Shown here: positions 32,293 through 41,630 of the stretch, one piece after another
Position numbering within the stretch: the first letter of the stretch is position 1
Layout: every line of letters starts with the position of its first letter
NCBI GenBank assembly: GCA_902760595.1
Contig: CACWHI010000016.1
Location: forward strand, 1 to 48,245
Reading direction: 5' to 3'
Source: an uncultured Eubacteriales bacterium
GTDB taxonomy: Bacteria; Bacillota; Clostridia; Christensenellales; Aristaeellaceae
Length of the DNA stretch: 48,245 nucleotides
Program-made: the position numbers and the translations under genes
Notes under the pieces: generated by a model
Told to the model about the DNA's origin: nothing
Databases searched by the model: none
What the model saw: only the letters and a program-made list of their open reading frames with translations

Positions 32293-33348
32293 ATGAAAAT
32301 CCGTCTGCTGCGAAGGGACGACCTGCCGCAGGTCGTCGCCCTCTGGAATGAATCCTGCGGCGCGGGAGAGACCGTGCTCTCCCCCCTGACGGAGGCGGGC
32401 TTTGAGGCGCTGTTCTTCGCCAACCCGGAGTATGACGGACAGTTCTCCTTCGTCTGGGAGGAGGCGGGCGCCGCCGTGGGCTTTATCAGCGGCACGGCGC
32501 CCCGGGTCTTCCTACCCGGCGAAACGCCGGAGAACACCCCCGGCTTCCTGACCTGCGTCTTCGTCAAAAAGGCCTGCCGCGGGCGGGGCATCGGCGCGGC
32601 GCTGGAGACGGCTCTCGCGGACGCCTTCCGCGCCGCCGGCAAGACCCGCGTCGCCTGCAACGGCGACCGCAACCCCATCCACCTGAGCTGGATCGTGCCC
32701 GGCACCCCTGGGCACGACCACAACAAGGCCCCGGGCATGGACATGGACAGCCCCGGCTATTCCTTCCTGCTGGCCAGGGGCTATCAGGACCGGGCGCGGG
32801 AGATCGCCATGTACCTGGACCTGAAGGATTACACGCCCTGGGAGGGAATGAAGGCCAAGCAGGCCGAGCTGCTGAGCCAGGGCATATACACCGGGCGGTA
32901 CGACCCCGCCCTGCGCTATGATTACGACCGCATGTGCGACCGCGTGGGCAAGGAATACTGGCGCTACGTGATCGCCTCCGAGCTGGCCTGCCACGAGAGC
33001 GGGCAGCCGAACACCGATCCGAGGATGCTGCCGGACCCGGGCAAGATCCCCGCCGGGCCGCGCCCGATGCTGGTGGCGACCCATGAGGGGCATATTGTGG
33101 CCTTCACCGGCCCGGTGGATAAGCAGCTGAGCGGCCGAGGCTGGTTCTGCGGCATCTTCACCGACCCCATGTACGAGCGCCGGGGCATCGCCTCCGTGCT
33201 GTTCAACCTGCTGATGCAGGAGTTCATCGCCGAGGGCGCGGCCTTCAGCACCCTCTTCACCGGCGAGGAGAACCACGCCCAGCGCATCTACCTGCGCGCC
33301 GGTTTCCGGGTGGTGCGCCGGTTCTCGGTGATGGAAAAAGGGCTGTAA
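32293..33348 (+). CDS. Tandem-GNAT acetyltransferase
   Basis: 351 residues made of two GNAT folds. The first (1-150) has the acetyl-CoA motif 'KKACRGRGIGAALE' (near residue 92); the second (200-351) has 'DPMYERRGIASVLFNLLMQE' (near 294) and the typical 'ENHAQRIYLRAGFRVVRR' ending. It transfers an acetyl group from acetyl-CoA to an amine; the acceptor cannot be told from sequence. Ribosome site AGGTGAAAG. No promoter is evident; it begins right after element B and ends at a strong terminator, so it is a single gene. Confidence 0.85.
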   Translation: MKIRLLRRDDLPQVVALWNESCGAGETVLSPLTEAGFEALFFANPEYDGQFSFVWEEAGAAVGFISGTAPRVFLPGETPENTPGFLTCVFVKKACRGRGIGAALETALADAFRAAGKTRVACNGDRNPIHLSWIVPGTPGHDHNKAPGMDMDSPGYSFLLARGYQDRAREIAMYLDLKDYTPWEGMKAKQAELLSQGIYTGRYDPALRYDYDRMCDRVGKEYWRYVIASELACHESGQPNTDPRMLPDPGKIPAGPRPMLVATHEGHIVAFTGPVDKQLSGRGWFCGIFTDPMYERRGIASVLFNLLMQEFIAEGAAFSTLFTGEENHAQRIYLRAGFRVVRRFSVMEKGL

Positions 33349-33356
33349 TGCCACAG

Positions 33357-33413
33357 TATCGATCATACAAGGATACTTTATTCTAAAATTATCCTTGTAT
33401 GATCGATATTTTT
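33357..33413 (+). terminator. 19-bp perfect inverted repeat with T-run
   Basis: TATCGATCATACAAGGATA (33357-33375), 14-nt loop, exact complement (33390-33408), TTTTT. A strong terminator for the acetyltransferase gene. Its right arm shares TATCCTTGTAT with the candidate operator TATCCTTTTAT 33 bp downstream. Confidence 0.8.
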
Positions 33414-33420
33414 CAATAAA

Positions 33421-33464
33421 AGTATCCTTTTATACTCGACAAACGATCCATTTGGCTGTATAAT
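33421..33464 (+). promoter_or_regulatory. Promoter of the AAA/DUF4143 ATPase with candidate operator
   Basis: -35 TCGACA (33436-33441), 17-nt spacer, -10 TATAAT (33459-33464). The imperfect palindrome AGTATCCTTTTATACT (33421-33436) touches the -35. Confidence 0.6.
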
Positions 33465-33485
33465 CCTCTCTGTGGAGGTGGTTTC

Positions 33486-34763
33486 ATGCAGCATGACCTG
33501 TTGAAAAAAGTGATCCTGGATCAGCATGAAGTGATACGCCGTACAGACATCGTACCCCGGTCGACCGCCCTGCTTCCGGATATCAACCAGGTCCTGACGG
33601 GGCTTCGCCGCGCGGGAAAATCCACGATGCTGTATGATTTGGCGAAAAAGCTGGTGGCCGGCGGCGTTGACTGGAACCGCATTATTTACATCAACTTTGA
33701 GGACGAGCGCCTGACGGAGATGACCGTGGCGGACCTGAATGATATTCTCACGATTCAAAGCGAAATGAGCGGCCAGAAAGGATATTTCTTTTTCGATGAG
33801 ATCCAGAATATCCCCGGCTGGGAAAAATTTGCCCGAAGAATGGCCGACCGGCATGAGACGGTCCAGATCACAGGCAGCAACGCAAAAATGCTCTCCCGCG
33901 AGATACAGTCCACCCTGGGCGGACGCTATCTTGAAAAGCATATATGGCCTTATTCCTTCGACGAGTACCTGAACGCCAGAGGAACGCCTCACGGGGAAGC
34001 TGAACAGCTTGAGACCATCGCCCACGGGAGGATCCTCGCGGCCTGCGGCGATTATCTTGAAGAGGGCGGCTTTCCCGAGGCGTTCAGGTATCCTTCCAAG
34101 CGGGAGTATATCAGCGGTGTGTATCAGAAGATCCTGCTGGGGGATATCGTCACCCGCAATGGCCTTCGCAACAGTCAGGCGATTGCGCTGCTCATCAAAA
34201 AGATCGCAGAAACCGTGATGCGCGAGGTTTCCTACGCCAAGCTGTATGGCAGTCTCAAAGCGATCGGCGTCAGAGTCAGTCGGGATTCGGTCATTGATTA
34301 TATCGGGTATATCACCGACGCCTATCTGCTGTTCAAGGTCTATAATTACTTCTCTGCCTTTGCCGAGCGTGAGACCACGCCCAAATACTATTTTTCGGAC
34401 AACGGACTGCTCAATCTTTTTTTGACGGACAAGAAGAGCGCCCTCCTCGAAAACGCCGTCGCCATCTGGCTGAAACAGCGTTACGGGGAAGAGGTCAGTT
34501 ACCTGAAATCCTCCGTGACGGGGATCGACATTGACTTTTATGTTCCTTCGGAGGGAGCGGCGATCCAGGTGTGTCTGGCATTGAACGAGCAGTCGGCGAA
34601 TCGGGAAACCGATAATCTGATGAAGGCTGCCGCGACGATGCCGGAAATAAAGCGGCTGATCATCGTTACATCGGAGGGAAAAGCCGCGAGGCATCCTGAA
34701 CATCCCGAGATCGAACTGATTCCGATCGACGTTTTCCTGTTAAAGGGGCTTTCACAGTCGTGA
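33486..34763 (+). CDS. AAA (AAA_14) ATPase with DUF4143 C-terminal domain
   Basis: 425 residues with a GGAGGTGG ribosome site. Walker A 'GLRRAGKST' (residues 39-47), Walker B 'YFFFDEIQN' (97-105), sensor-like 'QITGSNAKML' (127-136), then 'GGFPEAFR' (near 194), 'LGDIVTRNG' (near 218) and a DUF4143 domain with a nuclease-like 'GIDIDFYV' (near 345). These ATPases are very common in gut anaerobes and archaea and their role is unclear; defence, DNA maintenance and toxin-like roles have been proposed. Monocistronic. A frameshifted relative is at 46568. Confidence 0.9.
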   Translation: MQHDLLKKVILDQHEVIRRTDIVPRSTALLPDINQVLTGLRRAGKSTMLYDLAKKLVAGGVDWNRIIYINFEDERLTEMTVADLNDILTIQSEMSGQKGYFFFDEIQNIPGWEKFARRMADRHETVQITGSNAKMLSREIQSTLGGRYLEKHIWPYSFDEYLNARGTPHGEAEQLETIAHGRILAACGDYLEEGGFPEAFRYPSKREYISGVYQKILLGDIVTRNGLRNSQAIALLIKKIAETVMREVSYAKLYGSLKAIGVRVSRDSVIDYIGYITDAYLLFKVYNYFSAFAERETTPKYYFSDNGLLNLFLTDKKSALLENAVAIWLKQRYGEEVSYLKSSVTGIDIDFYVPSEGAAIQVCLALNEQSANRETDNLMKAAATMPEIKRLIIVTSEGKAARHPEHPEIELIPIDVFLLKGLSQS

Positions 34764-34806
34764 TTCGTTTTATCCCCCGTTTCCTGTGAAAATAAGGGAG
34801 GTTTCC

Positions 34807-36543
34807 ATGGCAGTCATTCAGATTTCCCGGGTCGACACGATCGTCTTTCCCGAAAGCGCGCCGGCGCCCGTGCGGTACGCGGCGGGCGAGCTGAAGCGGT
34901 GCCTGGAGGGCGTGTTCGGCGCCGCGCCGACGCTGGCGGACCGGGCATCGGGATTCCCGATCTGGCTGGACTGCCGCGAGGGTGGACTGCCCGGCAGCAG
35001 CTTCCGCTGGGAGGCGTCCGCGGCGGAAATCCGCCTGAGCGCCGGCACGCCCCAGGGCATCGTGTACGGAGCGTACGCGCTGCTGGAAGCCCTGGGCTGC
35101 CGCTTCCTGGCGCGGGACTGCGAGGTGCTGCCCGCGCCGCCGCTGACCCTGGAGGAGGGCGGGCACGAGGAAGCGCCGGCCTTCGCGGTGCGGGAGCTGT
35201 TCTGGCGGGAGGCCATGGACGGGGACTTCGCCGTCAGGCTGCGCCTCAACTCCGCCCGCTCCTCCATTGCGCCGGAGCAGGGCGGCAAAGCCATGTTCTA
35301 CAATTTCAGCCACACCTTCAACCAGCTGGTGCCGGCAGAGCGGTATTTTGACGAGCATCCGGAGTATTTCTCCATGGTGGACGGGAAGCGGCTCGGGACC
35401 CGCACCCAGCTCTGCCTGACCAACCCGGACGTGCTGCGGCTCTGCGTGGAAGGCGTCAAAAAGTGGGCGCGGGAGAACCCGGATTACAACATCTTTTCCG
35501 TGGCCATGAACGACTGGTACCAGCCCTGCTGCTGCCCCGCCTGCGCCGCTGTGGACCGGGAGGAGGAGAGCCAGGCCGGCACCATGATCCGCTTCGTGAA
35601 CGCGGTGGCGGAGGAGGTGGAGAAGGAGTTTCCCGGCACGATGATCCACACCTTCGCCTACCTCTACTGCCGCAAGCCGCCCCGGCATGCGCGGCCCCGG
35701 CGCAACGTGATCGTGCGCCTCTGCTCCATCGAGTGCTGCTTTGCCCACCCCATCGACGAATGCGGCTGCGAGACCGGCGGCATCGACGTGCAGTACGGCG
35801 CGTCCCGGCCCTTCGGGGGCGACCGGCGGCGGGAATCCGCTTTCCTGCGCGACCTCAGGGGCTGGTCCGAGATCTGTGAAAACCTGTATATCTGGGATTA
35901 CACCACCAATTACGCCAATTACCTGCAGCCCTTCCCCAACCTGAACGTGCTGCAGGCGAACCTACGCCTGTTCCGCCGGTTCGGCGTCCGCGGCGTGCTG
36001 GAGCAGGGCAACTTTTCCCGCGGCCGCGCCAGCGCCCTGGCGCAGCTGAAGATTTACCTGCTGGGCAAACTGCTGTGGAACCCGGACGAGGACGTGGACG
36101 GCCTGATCCGGGACTTCACGGAGGGCTATTACGGCCCGGCGGCGGAGCCGATGCGCGGATATATCGGCCTGTGGCGTCACGCCTGCGGGGAGAACGACCA
36201 CGCCACGATCTACGACCCGCCCTCCGCCGCCTACCTGACCCCGGACCGGCTGAACGCCGCCGCCGCCCTGCTGGACGAAGCGACGGCGCTGGCCAAAGAG
36301 GCTCCTTACCGCGAACGGGTGGAGCGCGAGGCCCTGTCCGTACGCTACGTACAGCTGGCCCAGCTGCCCCTGGACGCGCCGGACCGGGACGCCCTGATCG
36401 ACCGCTTCGCCGCCGACGTGCGCCGCCTGGGCGTCACCGAGTTGTTCGAGCGCAAGCACCTGGAGGAGTCCTTCGCGGCCATGAAGGCGAGCCGGTACGT
36501 GACGGATCGGTCCAAGGTGTCCGCGATCTCGTATCCGTTCTGA
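34807..36543 (+). CDS. DUF4838 domain protein, alpha-glucuronidase-like N-terminus
   Basis: 578 residues from ATG 34807 (GGGAGG upstream). Residues 10-110 resemble the N-terminal beta-sandwich of GH67 ('APVRYAAGELKRCLEGVFG', 'TPQGIVYGAYALLEALGCRF'); residues 150-450 are the DUF4838 barrel ('HTFNQLVPAERYFDEHPEYF', 'LCLTNPDVLRLC', 'FSVAMNDWYQPCCCPACAA'). The C-x-C-x-x-C cluster near 242 is typical of the family and may bind metal. No signal peptide. Family members occur in polysaccharide utilisation loci; exact activity is unknown to me, a uronide or related hydrolysis being plausible. It precedes the second ABC importer by a 478-bp gap with its own promoter. Confidence 0.78.
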   Translation: MAVIQISRVDTIVFPESAPAPVRYAAGELKRCLEGVFGAAPTLADRASGFPIWLDCREGGLPGSSFRWEASAAEIRLSAGTPQGIVYGAYALLEALGCRFLARDCEVLPAPPLTLEEGGHEEAPAFAVRELFWREAMDGDFAVRLRLNSARSSIAPEQGGKAMFYNFSHTFNQLVPAERYFDEHPEYFSMVDGKRLGTRTQLCLTNPDVLRLCVEGVKKWARENPDYNIFSVAMNDWYQPCCCPACAAVDREEESQAGTMIRFVNAVAEEVEKEFPGTMIHTFAYLYCRKPPRHARPRRNVIVRLCSIECCFAHPIDECGCETGGIDVQYGASRPFGGDRRRESAFLRDLRGWSEICENLYIWDYTTNYANYLQPFPNLNVLQANLRLFRRFGVRGVLEQGNFSRGRASALAQLKIYLLGKLLWNPDEDVDGLIRDFTEGYYGPAAEPMRGYIGLWRHACGENDHATIYDPPSAAYLTPDRLNAAAALLDEATALAKEAPYRERVEREALSVRYVQLAQLPLDAPDRDALIDRFAADVRRLGVTELFERKHLEESFAAMKASRYVTDRSKVSAISYPF

Positions 36544-36823
36544 CCGCTGCGCATCGGTTGCTTTTTTCTCCCGCGTTCATGTGGGATTTGGGAAGCATTT
36601 CTGAACATCCGCTGCAAATCCGGCACAAATCTTTTCTCATTCCTTGTCCGGAAAACAGGCAAAACCGTTCAAACAGAATAAAAGCATTGATATATCAAGC
36701 TATTTTGCCGATGCACGCCGGCAGATCCGCGCCTTTCAGCCTGTCGTTGATGAACATTTGTGTACCGGATATTACATTATAAATATGAGCATGTCGCATC
36801 TGGGAAATATTTTGATATTGACA

Positions 36824-36861
36824 TAAAAGCACTTGTAAATACAGCACTTTTATCGTATAAT
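36824..36861 (+). promoter_or_regulatory. Promoter of the second ABC operon with overlapping inverted repeat
   Basis: -35 TTGTAA (36833-36838), 17-nt spacer, -10 TATAAT (36856-36861). An imperfect inverted repeat, TAAAAG at 36824 and CTTTTA ending at 36852, with partly matching inner bases (CTTGTA / ATACAG), covers the -35 and spacer. It is a candidate operator, perhaps for the AraC protein of this operon. The rest of the 478-bp gap (36544-37021) holds a weak T-run hairpin at 36544-36566 and no gene; the leader from +1 to the ATG is about 155 nt. Confidence 0.65.
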
Positions 36862-37021
36862 TAACCTGTGGAAGCAATACTTGAGGCGCAACATTTGAGC
36901 ATCAATGCAGCTAAATATGAGAACCAATTTCCCAAACTTCCATTGTTGAATTTGCGCAGCCTTGGCATAATAGGGCCAACGAGCAGGATTGCTCAATCAA
37001 ATTTAACAGGGAGGCAACAAT

Positions 37022-38671
37022 ATGAAGAAGATTTTGGCACTCCTCATGGCACTGACGATGATCCTGTCCATCGTCCCCGCCGTCATGGCTGAGGGCGCGC
37101 AGGAGACCATCACGCTGACCGTGTTCCGCGGCGATCCCGGCGACCAGCCCACGGAAGACAACAAGATCTACAAGCTGATCGAGGAAAAGCTGGGCATCAA
37201 ATTCGAAATCGAATTCCTGGCCGGCGACCTCGCCGAGACCCTGGGTCTGAAGCTGGCTGACGACGTCTATCCGGATCTGTTCGACGGCGGCAACTACGCT
37301 GAGACGCTGGAAGGCGCAGAAGTCCTGATCGACCTGCTGCCCTACATCAGTGAAGAGAAGACCCCGAACCTCTACAAGCACATCTACACCAACAACCGCA
37401 TCAAGCAACTCCTGACCGAAGACGGCAAGCTGTACATCATCCCTAACTACGGCATCAACTACAACGCTCAGATCCAGAACGAGTGCAACGGCCCCGCATT
37501 CTTTATCCAGAAGCAGGTCATCGCGTGGAACAACTACGAAGTGCCGAAGACTCTGAATGAGTACTTCGACCTGATCGAGCGCTTCATGGCTGCCAATCCC
37601 ACCACTGCCAACGGCACGCCCTACACCGGCTTCGCGATCCTGTGCGAAGGCTGGCGCCACTTCTGCCTGATCAACCCCGTGCAGCACCTGATGGGCCGCC
37701 CGAACGACGGCGAAGTGCTGATCGACGTGAACGATCCCGGCTTCCACACCGAAACCTTCATCGACAAGCCCTATGCCAAGGCCTACTATGCCAAGCTGAA
37801 TGAGGAATACCAGAAGGGCCTCATCAACAAGGATACCTTCGTCATGAACTATGACCAGTACATCGCGGCCCTGTCCAACGGCACCGTGCTGGGCATGTTC
37901 GACCAGACCTGGGACTTCGGCCCCGCTACCGACTCCCTGAAAGCCAGCAACATGTATGAGAACACCTACCTGGCCCTGCCGCTGGTCTACGATCCCGAAT
38001 ACGTGGACGGCAAGGTCATCGAGGAGCACTACCTGAACGGTACCGTCATGAACAAGGACCGCGGCTTCGGTATCTCCGTCACCTGCAAGTATCCCGAGCG
38101 CGTTGTAGGTATGTTCGAGACCCTGCTCTCCGACGAATGGCAGACCATTCTCCAGTGGGGCATCGAAGGCGAAGACTACTATGTGGAAAACGGCCGTTAC
38201 CTGATGACCAAAGAGCAGTATGACCAGCGTGCCGACGCGCAGTGGAAGCGCGCCAACCGCGCCCTGGCCATCTGGGAATCCTGCCCGAAGAAGCAGGGCA
38301 CCATGGACAATGGCAACGCCTGGGATCCTTCCCAGCAGCCCGAAATCTACTTCGGCCAGATGAACGACTATGACAAGGCGTTCCTGACCGCCGCCGGCAA
38401 GAAGACCCCCGCTGAGTTCTTCAACCCGCCCATCGAGCTGGCTCCCTACGGCGAAGCCTGGCAGATCGACAAGGCTCCCATCGACATCGATTACAACCAG
38501 GGCTTCCTGCCCATCCAGGACCGTTGGCTGCCTACCATCATCACCTGCGATCCGTCCGAGATCGACGCCAACTGGGATGCTTTCGTTGCCGAAATCACCC
38601 CGTCTGCCAAGATCTACACCGACTTCATGCAGGAAGAAGTGCTGAAGCTGGTCGAGCAGGCTCTCAACTGA
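37022..38671 (+). CDS. Secreted sugar-binding protein of the second ABC importer
   Basis: 549 residues. Signal peptide 'KKILALLMALTMILSIVPAV' with an AVMA cleavage site and no lipobox Cys, like the other two binding proteins here. The mature domain shows YtcQ-type blocks: 'DDVYPDLFDGGNYAETLEG' (near 80), 'GKLYIIPNYGINY' (near 136), 'YAKLNEEYQKGLINKDTF' (near 257) and 'NKDRGFGISVTCKYPERVVG' (near 344). GGGAGG ribosome site. It is placed before its permeases, unlike the first importer. The ligand is unknown; the neighbouring DUF4838 gene hints at a uronic-acid-containing oligosaccharide. Confidence 0.9.
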   Translation: MKKILALLMALTMILSIVPAVMAEGAQETITLTVFRGDPGDQPTEDNKIYKLIEEKLGIKFEIEFLAGDLAETLGLKLADDVYPDLFDGGNYAETLEGAEVLIDLLPYISEEKTPNLYKHIYTNNRIKQLLTEDGKLYIIPNYGINYNAQIQNECNGPAFFIQKQVIAWNNYEVPKTLNEYFDLIERFMAANPTTANGTPYTGFAILCEGWRHFCLINPVQHLMGRPNDGEVLIDVNDPGFHTETFIDKPYAKAYYAKLNEEYQKGLINKDTFVMNYDQYIAALSNGTVLGMFDQTWDFGPATDSLKASNMYENTYLALPLVYDPEYVDGKVIEEHYLNGTVMNKDRGFGISVTCKYPERVVGMFETLLSDEWQTILQWGIEGEDYYVENGRYLMTKEQYDQRADAQWKRANRALAIWESCPKKQGTMDNGNAWDPSQQPEIYFGQMNDYDKAFLTAAGKKTPAEFFNPPIELAPYGEAWQIDKAPIDIDYNQGFLPIQDRWLPTIITCDPSEIDANWDAFVAEITPSAKIYTDFMQEEVLKLVEQALN

Positions 38672-38687
38672 TCATATTGCCTGAAAA

Positions 38688-38725
38688 GGGGGAGAGAGTT
38701 GTCTCTCCCCCTCTTGCCATTTTTC
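38688..38725 (+). terminator. Intercistronic hairpin after the binding-protein gene
   Basis: GGGGGAGAGA, GTTG loop, TCTCTCCCCC, then a T-rich stretch interrupted by GCCA. Probably a leaky terminator or 3' stabiliser that sets the binding protein above its permeases. Confidence 0.6.
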
Positions 38726-38750
38726 ATGCACGAATTGGGGGTAAGAAACG

Positions 38751-39719
38751 ATGATCCGGATTGGAAAGACCGCGAAGGCAGAGACGCTCGCAGTACCGAA
38801 CAGAAAGAAGGGTTTTTTCCGCACCTTGGGCGGGCAGTGGCAGCTGATGGTCATGTCCGTGCCGATGCTGCTGTACGTGCTGCTGTTCAACTACGGTCCG
38901 CTGTGGGGCTGGCTGACGGCATTCCAGGATTACCAGCCCAAGCTGGGCCTGGCGGGCAGCAAATGGGTCGGGCTGGATAACTTTAAATTCCTGTTCGGCC
39001 GCGAAGACTTTATCCTGTCTATCCGGAACACGCTGGCCATGAGCCTGATCAACCTGGTGTTCGGTACGATTTCTTCCATCCTGCTGGCGGTGCTGCTCAA
39101 CGAAGTCCGCAACAGGTCGTTCAAGCGTACGGTGCAGACCGTTACGTACCTGCCCCACTTCCTGAGTATGGTTATCGTCGTGGGCATGGCCCAGAACATC
39201 TTTTCCAGCAACGGCATCATCAACGAGCTGCTCCTGAAACTCCGTCTGGTCAACCAGCCGGTCTTCTTCCTGGGCAAGGGGGAATACTTCTGGTGGCTGG
39301 TCGGCGTCATCAACGTCTGGAAGGAAGTCGGCTGGAACACCATCATCTACATCGCCGCCATGACCTCCATTGACCCCAGCCTGTACGAGGCGGCGTCCAT
39401 CGACGGCGCGGGCCGTTTCCAGCGCATCCTGCACGTCACGCTGCCCGGCATCCGCTCCACCTTCATGGTGCTGCTGATCATGAACATCGGCCACCTGATG
39501 GAAGCGGGCTTTGAGATCCAGTACCTGATGCGTTCGGGTCTGACCATGAAATACTCCGATACCATCGACGTTTTCGCCCTGCTGTACAGCTTCGGCAGTT
39601 CCCGTCCCCATTATGCCTACGGCGTCGCCGCCGGCATGTTCAAGAGCGTTGTGGGCATCATCCTGCTGTTTATCGCCAATATGACGGCGAAGGCGCTGGA
39701 TGAGAACACGCTGATCTGA
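38751..39719 (+). CDS. ABC sugar transporter permease, LplB type (second importer)
   Basis: 322 residues, GGGGGTAAG ribosome site. Six membrane segments; first is 'LMVMSVPMLLYVLLFNYGPL'. EAA loop 'YEAASIDGAGRFQRILHV' near residue 212. The ending 'NMTAKALDENTLI' matches the group. Paralogous to the 13926 product ('NEVRN' and 'VSYLPHF'-type motifs shared). Confidence 0.9.
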   Translation: MIRIGKTAKAETLAVPNRKKGFFRTLGGQWQLMVMSVPMLLYVLLFNYGPLWGWLTAFQDYQPKLGLAGSKWVGLDNFKFLFGREDFILSIRNTLAMSLINLVFGTISSILLAVLLNEVRNRSFKRTVQTVTYLPHFLSMVIVVGMAQNIFSSNGIINELLLKLRLVNQPVFFLGKGEYFWWLVGVINVWKEVGWNTIIYIAAMTSIDPSLYEAASIDGAGRFQRILHVTLPGIRSTFMVLLIMNIGHLMEAGFEIQYLMRSGLTMKYSDTIDVFALLYSFGSSRPHYAYGVAAGMFKSVVGIILLFIANMTAKALDENTLI

Positions 39720-39735
39720 GGAAGGAGGGATTACC

Positions 39736-40647
39736 GTGACTGCCATCAATAAACCTGTTCGTCACAAGAGGCGGGACGTCGTGTTCCCGGTGGTCAACAC
39801 CATTATCCTCTGTATCCTGATGTTCGTTACCCTGTATCCCGTGCTGAATACGGTCGCCTATTCCTTCAATGAAGGCATGGACGCCCTGAAGGGCGGCCTG
39901 GGCATCTGGCCCCGCGTATTCAGTATAAAGGCGTACGATGAATTGCTGAAAGACACCGCCGTTTACAAGGCGTTCCTGATATCGCTGTCCAAGACCGTGA
40001 TCACCACGGTGCTCAACCTGTTCTTTACCTCTATGCTGGCCTACGCCCTGAGCCGGAAGGAATATGTGCTCCGCACGTTCATCACGACGCTCATGGTGCT
40101 GACCATGTATGTGAACGCGGGCCTGATCCCCAACTACCTGCTGATTTCCAGGACCCTGGGCCTCAAGAATACCTTCTGGGTCTACATCATCCCCACCATG
40201 TTCTCCTGCTTCAACATGATCGTCATCCGTACCTATATCGTCGGTCTGCCTGAAGCCCTGGTGGAATCCGCCCGTATCGACGGCGCGGGCGACCTGCGTA
40301 CTTTCTTCCAGATCATCCTGCCCCTGTGCCTCCCCGTCATGGCTACCGTCGCCCTGTTTGTGGCTGTCGGCGCCTGGAACAGCTGGTTCGACACCTACCT
40401 GTACAACGGCAGCAAGAAAGACCTGTACACCCTGCAGTATCTGCTGAAGATGAAGCTGGCCACCACCCAGAACAGCTCCAACGCCGCCAACACCTCCGCC
40501 GAAGCGCTGGCGTCAAGCGCCAAGGTCGCGCCGATCACGGTGCGCTGCGCCATCTCCGTGGTGTCCGCTGTGCCCATCCTGATCGTCTACCCCTTCCTGC
40601 AGAAATACTTCGTAACCGGCATGGCGCTGGGCAGCGTGAAGGGCTGA
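39736..40647 (+). CDS. ABC sugar transporter permease, YtcP type (second importer)
   Basis: 303 residues from GTG 39736 with GAAGGAGGG upstream, 16 bp after the LplB-type gene. EAA loop 'VESARIDGAGDLRTFFQIIL' near residue 175, and the family ending 'FVTGMALGSVKG'. Partner of the preceding permease. No ATPase is encoded alongside, as in the first importer. Confidence 0.9.
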   Translation: MTAINKPVRHKRRDVVFPVVNTIILCILMFVTLYPVLNTVAYSFNEGMDALKGGLGIWPRVFSIKAYDELLKDTAVYKAFLISLSKTVITTVLNLFFTSMLAYALSRKEYVLRTFITTLMVLTMYVNAGLIPNYLLISRTLGLKNTFWVYIIPTMFSCFNMIVIRTYIVGLPEALVESARIDGAGDLRTFFQIILPLCLPVMATVALFVAVGAWNSWFDTYLYNGSKKDLYTLQYLLKMKLATTQNSSNAANTSAEALASSAKVAPITVRCAISVVSAVPILIVYPFLQKYFVTGMALGSVKG

Positions 40648-40678
40648 CGTGGCGTCTGCGACATGAGGTAATTTGACG

Positions 40679-41617
40679 ATGGCAAACGAAGCGCCTGAAC
40701 GGAGCCGCTTTCCGGACGGCTTCCGCATCCTGCATGGGCAGCAAGAGTATGTCAGCTATAAAGAGCATTCCTCCATCCGCATCTGGCCCTCGGAGGTTGC
40801 GGCGCACTACGACAATCATGTGCATTCCGCCATCGAGGTGCTGGCGCCGCAGCGGGGGACGGCCGTCTACCAGCTGCCCGATCAGACGTACCACGTGGAG
40901 GCGGGGCAGATCCTGTTCCTGCCGTCCGGGTGCCCTCATGAGCTGACGGAGCCGGAAAACATCCGGCGCTATCTGCTGCTGTTCGAGCCCGGCCCGCTGT
41001 ACACGCTGCAGGATATGCCCCAGGTAGCGCTGATGACCCAGCGGCCCATTTACCTGAACGAGCCGTCCGAGCTGCGCGAGCAGGTGCGCGGCCTGCTGAA
41101 CCAGGCCATCGACTGCTACCTGCAGAAGCTGCCCATGTGGAACACCCAGTGCTACGCCTACCTGCTGCAGGCCTATGCCCTGATGGGCCGGGAATACCTG
41201 AGCACCGAATCGCCCTACCTGCCCGTACGGCACCGGCCCATCGACCCGGAGATCATGAACAGCGTGATGACCTACATCTCCGAGCACTACATGGACAACA
41301 TTTCCCTGGAGGACGCCGCGTCCTTCGCGGGCTTCTCCAAGTACTATTTCTCCCGCGTGTTCAAGGATTACGCCGGTATCTCCTTCTCGGAATACCTGCT
41401 GGTCAAGCGGCTGAACGCGGCCTCCAACCTGCTGATCCGCTCCAACCAGCCCATCCGCGATGTCGCGCAGGCCTCCGGCTTCGGCAGCGTCGCCACCTTC
41501 AACCGCATTTTCCGCGACCAGAAGAAGTGCACGCCGACCCAGTTCCGCGCCATTTACGGCAGCGTCATGACCGCTGACATCAACACGCCCATCTTCCACA
41601 CGAAGGATGAAAATTGA
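40679..41617 (+). CDS. AraC family transcriptional regulator with cupin domain
   Basis: 312 residues from ATG 40679; GAGGT lies 9 nt upstream, whereas a TTG at 40673 would be too close. The N-terminal cupin domain (20-140) has 'YDNHVHSAIEVLAP' and 'AGQILFLPSGCPHEL', the usual effector pocket. C-terminal double helix-turn-helix at 205-300: 'ISLEDAASFAGFSKYYFSRV' and 'IRDVAQASGFGSVATFNRIF'. Last gene of the second importer operon, so likely its activator; the inverted repeat at 36824-36852 is a candidate target. Confidence 0.9.
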   Translation: MANEAPERSRFPDGFRILHGQQEYVSYKEHSSIRIWPSEVAAHYDNHVHSAIEVLAPQRGTAVYQLPDQTYHVEAGQILFLPSGCPHELTEPENIRRYLLLFEPGPLYTLQDMPQVALMTQRPIYLNEPSELREQVRGLLNQAIDCYLQKLPMWNTQCYAYLLQAYALMGREYLSTESPYLPVRHRPIDPEIMNSVMTYISEHYMDNISLEDAASFAGFSKYYFSRVFKDYAGISFSEYLLVKRLNAASNLLIRSNQPIRDVAQASGFGSVATFNRIFRDQKKCTPTQFRAIYGSVMTADINTPIFHTKDEN

Positions 41618-41630
41618 AATCCGGATATAG

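Noticed and set aside
32293..33348. Hairpin copy 2 as the terminator for the ManA-like gene
   Set aside because: It lies right after the stop but lacks a T-run and belongs to a dispersed repeat family, so a terminator call is not supported.
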